Positions 46,501 through 58,560 of a stretch of DNA of 64,000 bases are shown in pieces; positions within the stretch are counted from its first letter, which is position 1, and every line of letters starts with the position of its first letter. The notes under the pieces were generated by a model. It was not told the origin of the DNA, ran no database searches, and saw nothing but the letters and a program-made list of their open reading frames with translations. The position numbers and the translations under genes were made by a program. Origin of the DNA: Malus domestica (taxonomy: Eukaryota; Streptophyta; Magnoliopsida; Rosales; Rosaceae); contig NC_091668.1 of assembly GCF_042453785.1 (NCBI RefSeq), positions 1,557,501-1,621,500 of the forward strand. The letters run 5' to 3'.

Positions 46501-48088
46501 ATATAGTAACATCGAGAAAGGATTACGAGCATCAGAGTTATCCAATCCAATCCAATCCTAGCGCACCAAGAAAACCAAAATCAAAAAAGACAGCTAACCA
46601 TAGGGTCCGGGGCATCATCTTCCTTGCACATCACCCATGGTACTCCCGTATCCAATCCAACCGCCATTTTAGCAGCCCAGTTAATGTAGTTCTGTCCAGC
46701 AGCTCCAAGTGCCTTCCGCTCCGGTCCATACTCATTCTCAATCTGCACAACACAAAATTCAAAGATCGAGTCGAACAAGTTCATCAAAGAATTCAAACAT
46801 TTCCAAGCAAATGTAGTCGAATTCCAGCGGATCAAGTTAATCGAAACTCGAATACATTACCTGGGAAAGGATGATAGGACCACCTTGTGATGCAAATAGC
46901 TTCTCATTTTTCATCATCTGGACAATCTTCTGGGTAAACCCTTGCATTGCCATCTTCACCCACAAAACAAAAAGAACAAAGTTCTAAACTACTGTAATCT
47001 ACGGAAAAGGGACGAGCACACTGCTCTAGCCAACTCACCTAATCCACGTCTGTCTGCGACTAACCCTCTGATTTCATCAAAATCTAACAAAATCTAGATC
47101 TTTCAGTAGAAAAATTTCAAGAAGAAAAATACCTTGAATGGCTCATTATCTGTTCTGAAACTGATGCCAGGTACATATTTCAGCCAAACAGGAAACCCTC
47201 TGCACAAATGGGAGTCAAAATTTAAGAACTAAAGTTAAAAGATAATAAATATGGAATATCAGAAAAACTAAAATAAATAAACAATTCTGATATCTGAAGC
47301 ATTTATTCCTCACTGCATCAGACAGAATGCAGATATAACTCTAGCAAAAATAAACTATAGGGATTTATGAATACGGACTGCCAGCTGTCGACTATCTAAC
47401 GCTTTCTTCCTCCTTTTTTTATCCGGATTTGAGACCAACATCGTAAGATAAACGAAGTTTCTAACAAAAATAGATAAATAAATGAAAGGGAAAGTACGGT
47501 ACCCAAAATTCCACTCTGCACAAACATAAGGTCCAATGCGCAGATGAAGAAAAAGCCCTGCTTTCTGTACTGTCTTTATGAACCGTACCAGATCGTATCT
47601 CCCTTCAAAATAATACTGAAAAATACAAAATTATTAAAAAAGGAAAATAGGAAGAAAAAAAAAACTAAAATTTGAACAATTAAGTGAAAATTAATAGGAG
47701 TAGGTAGGAGTAGTAGTAAAAATAGTACGTTGCCAGGAGAAGGTTCATGGCCGTTCCAGAAAACGTAGGTATCGATCACATCCAAGCCTCCATCTTTGGC
47801 TTTCTGTATGAGGCCTTCCCACATCTACAGAAAAACCCAATTGCCAATTCATGATTTCTCAAAAAGACCACAAAAAAAAAAATCACAAAATTCACATTTT
47901 TATGATTTTGGGATAGTGAAGGACAGAAGTACTGTAAGTGATTTTCGCACTCTTTTTTCTGCATATGCACAATGGCCGTGTTTATTTTTTAAACTTTGTA
48001 TTAAATAAATCAAACGAGAATTAAAAGACATAAATAAATAGAATTGTGTGAGATGAGAAAACTAGAGTGCAGAAATCATTTTCCAGAC

Positions 48089-48119
<31 letters not shown>

Positions 48120-48301
48120 AATACTTCAGGGGTACTTCTGGGATAGTGAATGGATCCAGAAATGAGCAATCTTCTTTGGCCATTGATGAGAATGGCCTTC
48201 TTGTCGTAGGTGACGGTGGTGCAGTGGATCAGCTCGGAAGCTATGAACAATGTCATCGTCAAGAACAAAACTAAGAGCTTGGAAACCGAGTGAGTTTCCA
48301 T
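43587..48301 (-). CDS. GH35 beta-galactosidase with SUEL lectin domain (BGAL3-like)
   Basis: Eighteen exons on the minus strand join in frame to 852 residues. From the start they are 48125-48301, 47729-47824, 47503-47615, 47133-47199, 46861-46953, 46599-46742, 46401-46489, 46204-46309, 46033-46120, 45804-45922, 45539-45700, 45263-45441, 45074-45177, 44880-44989, 44656-44766, 44445-44558, 43823-44362 and 43587-43733. After a signal peptide the catalytic domain shows [14 protein letters not shown], the [14 protein letters not shown] motif with acid/base Glu186, and nucleophile Glu255 in MWTEAWSGW. It ends with a Cys-rich galactose-binding lectin domain ([40 protein letters not shown]). It acts in the cell wall, trimming galactan or arabinogalactan side chains. 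Members without the lectin tail, such as apple ABG1, are a different clade. The last intron has a GC donor. Confidence 0.95.
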
Positions 48302-51062
48302 CTCTGGAAATGTTGGAGGGAAATTTGAACCTAGAAAATGTGTTTGTGTGTGTGTGTGGAAACTGGAAAGAGGAAAGGCAGAGTGGGTGAGAGAGAGAAG
48401 TTCTGAGCTTAAAACTCTGAATTCTGATCCATAAAACTGTGCAGTGACAAGATGACACTGACAGCAACACAGGTTTTGGTTTGGATTTTACTTGAATTAG
48501 CTGTGTGATTCTTACTTTTAACTACATTATTCAATATTTGATGGGTTCAGCTGGGGAGGTGGAAAATTGAGTTTAATCAAGCAATTATTTGAAATTAATG
48601 CATATTACTTTGGCGGATGCATTGAGGGGCAGGAGGGGGGGGTTGTCAGCTGATCCCCGAACTTCAACGTCTATGGATACTTTAGATGCTAACCCTCCGA
48701 ATTTTTCATAGATAACTCAGGTGATGTCATTTTGAAGATTAGAGTTGGCCTTATACATGCCCTCCAACTGACTTCAGGCCTACCAAGACTTGGTGAATGT
48801 CCATGGATATCTTGAGTGCTGCTCCTTTGCATACATTAACAGGTGTGCAATATGTATTTCCAAATGATTTTAGATCTACTAAGATTCGATGAAATGACGA
48901 TATACATGCTATTTCTGGTAAAAAAAATTTGCGTGTTGCGCGATGCACGCGCTATTCTTACTAACCTCTAGTATTATTTTCTGGAAACGCTACTAACTTT
49001 AAGTTTTAGCTTTTGGATTGTTAGGTAAACAGAAATTTTCTGTGCATCGCGTACGTTTAAAATGCATCATTGATATATTTTCTTCATAATTTTTTATGTT
49101 TTGTATTTTCTTTAACAATTTATACTGTTTAAATTTGGTTTAGATGTCTGACAGGGACGTGGATGCATTTTTATTGGGAGCTTTATTCTTTTCAATTGCT
49201 TCGAAAGCGAAGCTCGTAAGAATAACCACCGATTATCAAACTCCGTTGTGTAATCTTGCTCGCTTAATCTATTAGTGACGCTTTACTTCATTATTGTATA
49301 ACTTTCCTTATCAATAAAATCACATTAATCTTTAGTAAAAATAATAGACGTCTGTTTCATAAACAGACTAATTAACAGATTAGGTTACTAAAAATAATTT
49401 TATTTTGAACTAACAAAACACAAATATATATATTAGTTTTTAATGAGGTGGATTAGGTTCATGATGAAGCCAGCTGTTTTTTAAAAACATGTAAAAACAA
49501 CAAATCATGCTTTCTTTTCCATGCCAAACAAAAGATGGATGTGAAAATATTTAATAAAAAAAAAGGAACCCCATAAATTTCCCATCAAAACGATTGTGCT
49601 TTTTGTTCTGTAATTGTTTGCTTTTGCTAGCACCGACATCAACCTGCCATACCAAAACCATATCTCATCAATTATTTAAGCAAAAGTCTTGCCTTCTATG
49701 TCCTATGGGTGTACTGCACCATGTGGGCTGTCTTGTTTTGTCCTCTATTTATAGCATTCATCATGCAAAACACTTTGTCCTTCCACATATCAAAACCCTA
49801 ACCCATACCTTTTAAAATCCAAATGTGGTGGATGGGTTGGACGATGGTCATGAATTTTGAGAGCAGCTTATATGTAAAAGGTTTATTGTCATTGTAGTGT
49901 TTTTTATTTTAACAATACAATATTATGCAAAGAGAAATCTATATATGACATTATAACATTAGATAAGGACGACATGGTGTAAACACATTTCATGTAAGTC
50001 TTTCTTCATAAACTCGTGACAAAGAGTTAACAAAAAAACATGTGAAAGAGAGTAGTTCTTGTGTGCCACCATATAAATTGTATTCATATATCTCTATTCA
50101 CGTGATGAGAAATAATAACACACGAATATATACATTTGTTAAGATTTGCCGATAGCAACTCTAACTTACGCACCTGCATATATGCACCATCACCAAGGCA
50201 GATGATGCGGGTTTGATTCCCACCAACTTTCTTTCACTCTAACAACTAAATATTTAATGCATTAACATTATTATTTGTTAAAATATATAAAATATATAAT
50301 AATGTTTAAGGTATTATAAATTCTGCCCCATTTTATTTTCTACCTGTCTCCCATATATTCAGAAGAGAAAGAAAGGACGTTGGATGGAGGCGGAAATCGA
50401 AGAAGGTGCGAGAACACTGAGTCCGTGGGCGGGGCCATAGATGCATGCTGATCGAATATTGTCGACACTGTTCCACCCCTTTGACTCTTGACTCGCTTTC
50501 TCTGTAATAAAAATCCTAACCATAATTCTATTTTGGTTTTTTAGCTAAATATTTTTCAGATTGATATAATTCCGCATTTTGTTTTTTGAGATTTGAAATC
50601 AATAAAAATACAGTTCATTTGAATATGTTTTTAAAATGACTGAAAACACTTTTGGTGAAAATATTTTTGAAAACAATCATTTGTAAAAATGTTAGTAAAT
50701 CCTAGAAAAACACTTAAAGTGTTTTCTAGAAGAAACACATAACCGATGTTTCTCATAGAAAGCACTTAAAGTGCTTTTAAAACCCCAAAATATTTTCTTT
50801 AAAAATGCTTTCAGTCATTTTAAAAGCACATCCAAACGAGCTTATAGTCTCTGAGTTTGTCCGTCATCAATCATTTTGATCATTTCGTGAAAAATTCTAT
50901 TAAATAAGGATCAAAATAACAAATATACCCTCATTTTAATAAATAATAGACCGTAATGATATGACAAAAATTGATGGTATTATTGTGATTTGATTCTTAT
51001 TTAATTGAAATTTTTTACAAAATAACCAAAATGATTGTTGACAAACTCATTTACCAATTCTA
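48302..51062. other. Spacer upstream of the beta-galactosidase gene
   Basis: The first 200 bases include a GT-rich, TG/CA repeat leader (about 48342-48358) and presumably the promoter of the minus-strand gene. Further right it is AT-rich with MITE remnants at 50620-50845 and 50860-51070. I saw no exon or RNA gene. Confidence 0.5.
50620..50845. repeat. hAT-like MITE, eroded
   Basis: It shares AAAACACTTAAAGTGTTTTC, AAGCACTTAAAGTGCTTTTA and a CATCCAAACGAGC right end with the element at 43128-43347. The left terminus is worn. Confidence 0.55.
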
Positions 51063-51070
51063 TTGATTTT
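50860..51070. repeat. Palindromic MITE fragment
   Basis: Matches the 9027-9348 family: CATCAATCATTTTGATCATT on one side and ACCAAAATGATTGTTGACAA on the other, around a diverged centre. It abuts the copia remnant. Confidence 0.55.
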
Positions 51071-51780
51071 TATTATTAAGACAGCAACTCAACCAAATAT
51101 TAAGACAACAACTTCATCCAATTCTGAGACAACAGATTTACAATATTATGAGCTACATCGAGACACTACCACATCTCAAGTTTCAACATTACAATTGGTG
51201 TCACTTTCTCCTCATAATTTTCATCCTATGCAGACTAGATCAAAGTCTGGGATTTTTAAGAAGAAACAGGTCTACATTGCTATCAAGTTTGATTCTAATA
51301 CATAACTAAAGTCTTTTATTGCAGTTTCCAAATCTATCCAGTGGCAAACTGCCATGAAGGAAGAAATGGATGCTTTGTTACAACAGAAGACTTGGAAACT
51401 TGTTCCACTTCCTCCAAGTAAAAATTTGGTTGGCTGCAAATGGATTTATAAAATCAAAAGGAATCTGGATGGTTCAATTGCAAGACACAAGGCTCGGTTA
51501 GTGGCAAATGGATTTTCTCAGGAAGCTGGTTTGGATTATTATGAAACTTTCAGTCCCGTGGTCAAACCAACCACTGTGAGGTTAATGTTGTCTTTAGCAG
51601 CAACTCATGGTTGGAAACTCAAGCAATTAGATGTCAAGAATGAGTTCTTACATGGTTTTCTTGAAGAGGAAGTTTACATGTCACAACTCATAAATTTATT
51701 GACAAGAATCATCCTACCTATGTTTGTAAGCAGAGGTCCTTGTATGGGTTAAAGCAAGCTCCCCGAGCATGGAATGACAG
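51063..51780 (+). mobile_element. Ty1/copia retrotransposon remnant (reverse transcriptase part)
   Basis: A fossil piece of a copia-type polyprotein. It shows the conserved MQTRSKSG stretch that precedes reverse transcriptase, followed by the N-terminal part of an RVT_2-type domain ([40 protein letters not shown]). No terminal repeats, capsid, protease or integrase regions were seen nearby, so it is a broken, truncated fragment carrying more than one disabling change. Age cannot be estimated without its terminal repeats, but it is clearly old. Confidence 0.9.
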
Positions 51781-54656
51781 GTTCACCACCTTGTATGGGC
51801 TAAACCCTTATATTTTTAATTTTTATTTTAGGCATGCCGATTTAACTTCATTTTCACTCTTTTGGAATTTTATTTAATACAGTTGTGATTAATGTTTGAA
51901 TTTAGAATCCGTAAAATAATGTATTATGTTTTTCTAGAAACGTCAAACTTTGAGGTGATGGAGGAGAGTCAATAAAGAATCACATTTTGAAAAAAATCTC
52001 TTTATCTTTTATCTTACATAGAATATTTTACTTACTAGCAATAAAAGTCCTATCAATTGACGATCAAAATATATATATAAAAACCCGAGTTTTACCAAAA
52101 ATTTGCTTGTAAAATTGGTTTAACTTTTCTTTTATGAATATAATATTTGTTATAAGCGGGACTAAAAGAAGAAGATACCGACACAAAACTTGCAATGTGC
52201 ATATAAACGCTCTTAATTAACTAATTGAGTTACAAACTTTTATTTGATGTGTGAATACAATTGTAGTCAACACGCTCGTACCACCTTTTACATGCAGATA
52301 TGATTAAAGTTTGATGATTGATCATGCTACACCTAATAATTAAGTAGGGTTTCGATACCTTCAAATCACCATCATCATAATTTCAAATTAGCACTTAGAA
52401 AAAAATATAGAACCAGCTGTCTACTATCAAAAGAAGTACGAAAAGGCACTGATTTATTAAAAATAAAAAAGAAAATAAAAAAAAAGAAGCAAATACGTTT
52501 TATTGTAAAGGAATAAAGTAATTATATTTAAATGCAAATTCAAACTCATTTTTCTCTTGCAAACAACTAATAATTTAATTCACGTTATAATTTGTATAAA
52601 AAAAAAAAATTAACGAAAAACTTGTTTACTTTAACGAAAAATCATATTTTTACACTAAAAAATCAATCCTGGTACTCTTCATTTTATCATTTATTTTGTT
52701 CTTATCGTTAAAACTCAAAATTTTCAAGTTATTTTTATTAATTTTCTTTAAAAAAAAATAATAGAAATTAAGGTGCACCGAGAGTGGTGGATCTCAATTT
52801 CTTATTGCCCTTTTTTTTGGGTTGGAAATTAACAATTTCTTTGAAGCGTGTAACTGGGGCACCGTTGACGGCCGTTTGTCTGCAAGTGGAAGTTGGTCCA
52901 GCGCGCTAGATCTCCGTTCCGTTTTCGTCGGTGCGACCATTCATTCAGCTGTCATAGACTTCGGTTCTGGACAAACAGGATTAGAAGGACTTTAATCCGA
53001 GAAAATACAGAAAAATTGTGTCATCGTCATTGTCACGTATTGTTACTAATACTTGTATTAAAATATGCAATATATTATATAGTTGGTATTTCATAAACTC
53101 TTGATGTAATTTAGATATTGTAAAATTATGTGAAAATGTGTTAGCAAGATACGATACCAATTATCTCACTTAAAAAGTTACTATGGAAAGCCTGGGTGTC
53201 TTGGCACAAATTTTTCCATGGATTGTGTTTGGTGATGGCTGAAGAAATAGAAATGAGAGTATTGGTAGAGCACCTCTCGCAAAAGTACGAGAGGTCATGT
53301 ATTTCGGTCTTATTTGACCTCATGTTAATTGCACTCGGTGTGAGATATGTTGTAATTATGCAAACCTATCAAAATTTCTCTCATCACACGTATTTTTGCG
53401 TGATGCTGGCCAGTGAAAGAATAGGAAAGTGATCATTAGTAAGGGTGTTACACAAAAACACGATACGTCATGTATTTTAGTTCTACTCGACTCATACAGA
53501 AAAAGAGGAAAGGAACCATTGGGCTACAATTGCCTCTCATGTTAGGGCTTGAAGCCCGAGTTGTATATGGGCTGGACTCACATAAGTGTTCATTCGGGCT
53601 CAACTTTTGTATGTCTGTTCAGCCATTCAAGGTTGCAAATACGATTCCAACACCCCGGTCCCTAAGCCCTCCTCCCCCGTTGCTTTCTGCCCGCCACCCT
53701 GTGGGTGGAGGACTCCGTCACTGTGGCGGCGTCTCTACCTGCGGTGCTTTTTCCACCCTCCCCTCCGAATCCGATCCGATATTTACCACTTTTTGCTCTC
53801 TTTTTTTTCTGCAGAAGGACAGAAATTGACCAGACAAATTGTCCAGGGGCAGAAACAGAAATGAAGGTGATAAAAAAAAAAAAGGATTCTGAGTATCTTA
53901 GTAGTAAAAAACAAAAAACCAGAATTACCAGAAAAGAAGAACATCCCTGTCTGAATTCTGAGGAAATAAACAATGATTGGGAAATGTACGTACGTCTCGA
54001 AAAGTTTGATTGACATACTGGCATACGCACGTGTCCAATCGACCACGATGCGCCATGCATATATAAAATGCTTCCCATATATTCCAAATTTCCAAGGAAT
54101 CCGAATAAAGCAGTACTCTTTTGCGTTACTGCGTAATCTTCTGTCCTCCAAATGCTCAGTGAGAAAATTATAAACCCTGGAAAATGCTCTCTAGCTAGGT
54201 AAAGATAGTACTCTTTCTTTTCTGGCGAACAACTTATATGAAATGAGTTCAGGTCATCGTCATGTGGCTTTCCAATTTGATATGTAATGACATGTAATGA
54301 GATATTTATGTATAATATTATATTATTAGATTGGAATGCCACGATGGTGGTAAATTCCATTCCATGCAGAGTCTTTATTCTTTATCTGAGGTCAGAACTC
54401 AGAAGTGATGGGAACGATTGTTTGATTCTTTTTACTTTTGAAGCCATTAGCTCCATAGTGGAGAGAATAATTATCTTCTTCCACACAGTTGTAAGGTGTA
54501 GATATAAACTATTGTCATGAACCCACGCACGCTTTGTGTTCCGTATAAATGCTTATCAGCCGTATCATTCTTCAGAGTGCAGCGTTCAAGTATTCGATCA
54601 ACTGCATTCACAATCTCACCCCTTCTCCATCTCCTTCATTTGGTCACTGATCCAAA
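51781..54656. other. Gene-free spacer upstream of the jacalin lectin gene
   Basis: AT-rich. It contains a short MITE (52602-52755). The patch 53640-53830 is GC-richer and ends with a splice-acceptor-like CTGCAG but is not recognisable as an exon. The promoter of the lectin gene should lie in the last few hundred bases. Confidence 0.45.
52602..52755. repeat. Short MITE, third copy
   Basis: Same family as 11298-11449, with TTAACGAAAAACTTG, TTTTTACACTAAAAAATCAA and CTTATCGTTAAAACTCAAAA in the same order, bounded by A-rich sequence. Confidence 0.65.
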
Positions 54657-57591
54657 ATGGTAAGTTGATAACTATTTGTTTTGAAGATATTTTAAGTGCA
54701 GGTCGTCCCTTTTTTTAATTACAACATAACGCATATTTATAAATGTGTCGATAGCATGTTAGTAAATTTTGTTGGGGTCAATATATTGATGAAAATTTGA
54801 CGCCCGTCTTTGTTGTGTGATTTCTTGTATTTTGATCGGAATTTAAACCCCAGTTAATTATATATGACTGACTAATTTGAGGTGAATGTTAACGATGGTA
54901 GGATACTTTTGAGGGATACAACAACAAACCCGTGTCAGTTGGGCCATGGGGAGGCCAGAACGGGCTCGTTTGGGATGACGGAGTTTACTCAACTGTGAAG
55001 CAGCTGGTGATAACTCATGGAGCTGCCATTGATTCCATCCAGATTGAGTATGATGAGAAGGGGAACTCATTTTGGTCAGACAGGCACGGTGGCAATGGAG
55101 GCTGGAAAACTGACATGGTTAGTTAATTTAGTCCACGTTATATATTCTCACAAAAGCATGTGACCTAGTGATCCTCCGATTAACGCTCCCACTTGATTCC
55201 ATGCAATTTTACTCGGTGTGAGACTTGTTCTAGTTAGGCAGCCCTATCGAATTTCTTCTCCTCCTCTTCAATTCATCCCAAAGTACATGACATAAAAGTC
55301 AGCTAGTCACGACTCACGGTGTTATACAAATTAATTGTGTATATATATATATGTCATACTGCTGCAGGTGAAGCTTGCTTCTCCAGAAGAATTTTTAACA
55401 TCAATTGAGGGATATTACGGTAAGATAAGCGAATGGGGACTGGTCACAGTTCGATCTCTTACTTTCAAGAGCAACAGAACAACTTATGGACCGTTTGGGA
55501 TCGAAGAAGGAACCTATTTTTCAGTCCCAGAGACAGCTGCGAATAGTAAGATTGTTGGGTTCCATGGCATGTCTGGCTGGAATCTTGATTCAATAGGCGC
55601 TTACCTAAAGCCCCTTGATCGGAATGAACAAAACCAACACGCGAAAACTCTGCTTCAGACACAGTTCAATTACCTGACTGTTGATACTGATCACAACCTT
55701 GCTGGCTACTCATTAATCCAAAACTGTGATGTGTTTTTCGCTATAAGACCGAAGGACAACTCCACTACTAAACCAGCTGTAGTACCACAACCAGCACCAG
55801 CACCAGTACCCAAAATGCTCTCAGGGCAGTTTTCTGATTCCGAATTAAGTGATGCAGGAACCAAACGTAAGCTGGTAAGGAAAATTTCACCTTTTCCGTT
55901 TCCTTTTCGGGTTCAATTTGAAAATACGCCATATTAACAAGTAGTTATTTATTTCAGATGACGAATATTGAGAGGTTTCCCTCGAAAGTTGAAGGGGTGG
56001 TAGCATATGGCCCCTTCGGAGGGACGGGTGGTACTGTATTTGATGATGGAATTTATACGGGGATTAGACAAATCAAGTTATCAAGAAACATTGGAGTTGT
56101 ATACATTAAGGTTCAGTATGACCGCAATGGTGAAGCCGTTTGGGGAGGCAGACGCGGCGGGACTGGAGGATATAAAAGTGACAAGGTGAACAATTAGTAC
56201 TCAAACAAACTTGTCTTACAAGTTAAGTGTATTTACACTATATATTATGGTGTTTTTGAAATTATAATGTTCCGTACATGTATTTGCAGATAGTTTTTGA
56301 CTATCCGAACGAGATCTTGACGCATATAACAGGAACATTTGCGCCTACAATGGTGATGGGGCCTAGTGTCATCAAGTCCCTCACTTTCCACACCACGAAG
56401 AAGCAGCATGGGCCGTATGGAGAAGAACAAGGAGCCTGCTTCACCACCAAGCTTAGAGAAGGGAAAATCGTCGGAATTCATGGGAGGAGCGGTCTGTTCT
56501 TGGATGCTCTTGGGGTCCATGCCATAGAAGGGAAGGTCCATGTTGTAGAGACAAAGACACCAACTGTCACAAATACTCCTAATGTTCCCAACGGCCACAT
56601 TGACCACAGAAATATGACCCCAACTGCCACAAATACTCCTAATATTCGTAACGGTCACAGTGACCACAAAAGTAAGACACCAATTGTCACAAATACTCCT
56701 AATACTAGCACTGCAATGGTCCCAAAGGCGCCTGCAGGGGCAATTACTGAGATAGATAATCCTCACTGGACAAAGAAACTACTGATGACAAACAGAGGAA
56801 AAGTCGAAGAGGTAATAAGTTCAATCCAATTCCGTTAGTAGATAAGACAATATTGTGCATGTACTAACTGTATTAGTAATTCTGTGTTTGGCCAGGTTGC
56901 TTGTGGGGTGATAAAAGAACCAGCTCCGTGTGGACCGGGACCTTGGGGCGGAGACGGAGGTAGACCATGGGATGATGGAGTGTTTTCCGGGATTAGGCAG
57001 ATTCATTTGACAAGAGCAGCAGAAGGCATTTGCTCAGTGCAGATTGAGTATGATCGAAACGGACAATTCATCTGGTCTGCTAAGCATGGAGGCAATGGAG
57101 GAACTTCCCCACATAGAGTACTAATGCTTCATCAACATCTTCATCAATTTGATTATTTTTTCGCGATATCATAAACAACTTTAATCTTGGTAATCTACGG
57201 GAAGGAGATTTGAACCTTCGTGCAAGTGGGCGGACATACTGCCCTGACTGACTGGCTTTCTACTTACCGTTTTCATTTGTATATTCTGCAGATAAAATTG
57301 GAGTACCCTCATGAAGTGATCACCTGCGTATCTGGATATTATGGTTGCGTAAGCAATGGCGAGGTACATAAAATCATAAAGTCGCTGACTTTTTATACAA
57401 GCAGAGGGAAGTACGGTCCGTTTGGAGAAGAAGTTGGGACATTCTTCACTTCGACTGCGACGGAGGGTAAGGTGGTGGGCTTCCATGGGAGGAGCAGCCT
57501 GTATTTGGACGCCATCGGAGTTCACATGCAGCATTGGCTTGGAAGTGGTCAGAAAACAAGCTTCAAGCCCTCCCTCTTCAAGAAGTATTGA
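54657..57591 (+). CDS. Jacalin-related lectin with three jacalin domains (JAL3-like)
   Basis: Seven exons (54657-54659, 54902-55117, 55368-55874, 55958-56185, 56290-56811, 56896-57117, 57292-57591) join in frame to 665 residues. Exon 1 is only the ATG. Each jacalin domain is split over two exons: VGPWGGQNGLVWDDGVYST begins domain 1, GPFGGTGGTVFDDGIYTGI domain 2 and GPWGGDGGRPWDDGVFSGI domain 3. The sugar-binding GxxxD motif is GWNLD in domain 1 and GLFLD in domain 2. In domain 3 the first position is Ser (SLYLD), which may weaken binding. The linker between domains 2 and 3 has three imperfect repeats of a TPxxTNTPN unit. From memory it matches Arabidopsis At1g19715, which also neighbours the DYW gene. 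The predicted role is mannose-type glycan binding; no signal peptide is seen, so it is cytosolic or nuclear. Confidence 0.95.
56540..56706 (+). repeat. In-frame tandem repeat in the lectin linker
   Basis: Three imperfect in-frame copies of a roughly 72-bp unit encode TPTVTNTPNVPNGHIDH, TPTATNTPNIRNGHSDH and TPIVTNTPN. The array lies in exon 5 between the second and third jacalin domains and probably changes linker length between alleles. Confidence 0.85.
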
Positions 57592-58560
57592 TCAAACGTC
57601 TCAAGCAATAACCGGAGTTCATACAGCTGGGAAAATAAATAGTTTTTGACTAGTGAATAATATTTGTTTGATTAAGGGCACATGAGAAGCATTTTCTGAT
57701 TGTTTTGGGTCATTTTCTTATGTGGTTTAGTAGGTATTGTCAAGTGAGTCGAACTTTAGACTATCTTAATCGAACTATGGTTGTGCCATTTTGTGGAAAT
57801 TCTGGAGTCATCCTCGTCCTCCTTTGTAGAAAAATAAGAAAGTGACGGTACATGATGATTATTTTGGAGTTGTTAACATTTCTATTGTATATCGATAACT
57901 ATGGTCATTTTGTGGAAATTCTGCATTATCATCGTTGCATAAGTGAAAAACTTCGGTCATATTATATAACGATCTTGTTAGTTCAATTTGTCAATAAGAT
58001 AATATTGCGTCATTAATCATTTTGTAATAAAACTTTTATCAACAAGTATATCGACAACTATGTATAGAAATGTGATATCGGTAATATCAACGACACATCG
58101 ATAGTTGATAACGTATTCCTACACTTGTCAATATTAGATAGTTGGAAGGGGAATTGGATTTGCTTCAAACCTTAATGTTTGGAGCCTAAGAATCAAATCA
58201 TCTGGGTCACTGATTGGTATGTAAAATAAATAAGAGTCATTGGTTTTGTGTGGTGGGCTAGAAAAATAAGTTAATGGGGACCGTTGGATTCAATTTGTGC
58301 GGCCCAAATAAATTGATGCATTGGCTCCAGATACTAAGATCTGGAGGGGGATCCAATTCCGTTGGAAAGGCCATGCTTCTACGTGGCGCAATATCATTGG
58401 CTAAATCCATTGCAATTTGCAATGCGCGCGGGTTCCACTTCCAACGGACACAACAAACTCTACAATCTTCTATCCGCGCCTTCCACCTCATCTTCCAGCC
58501 ATGAACTGAAACAAATAGCGCCCAGAAAAACCCAATCCTTCAAGCTTCGAGCTTTCAGCA
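57592..58560. other. Spacer between lectin and PPR genes
   Basis: It holds the lectin 3' untranslated region and the PPR 5' flank. No other gene was seen. Short open frames near 58270-58620 overlap the PPR start in other frames. Confidence 0.5.

Noticed and set aside
50160-50230. Possible tRNA or SINE because of GGGTTTGATTCCCACC
   Set aside because: A box-B-like match alone. There is no cloverleaf, no box A at the right distance and no family member elsewhere in the window.
53470-54360. Overlapping frames of 119, 92, 102 and 232 codons around a GC-richer patch with an acceptor-like CTGCAG
   Set aside because: No domain, no homologue I recognise, and frames on both strands overlap. I could not assemble a supported exon.
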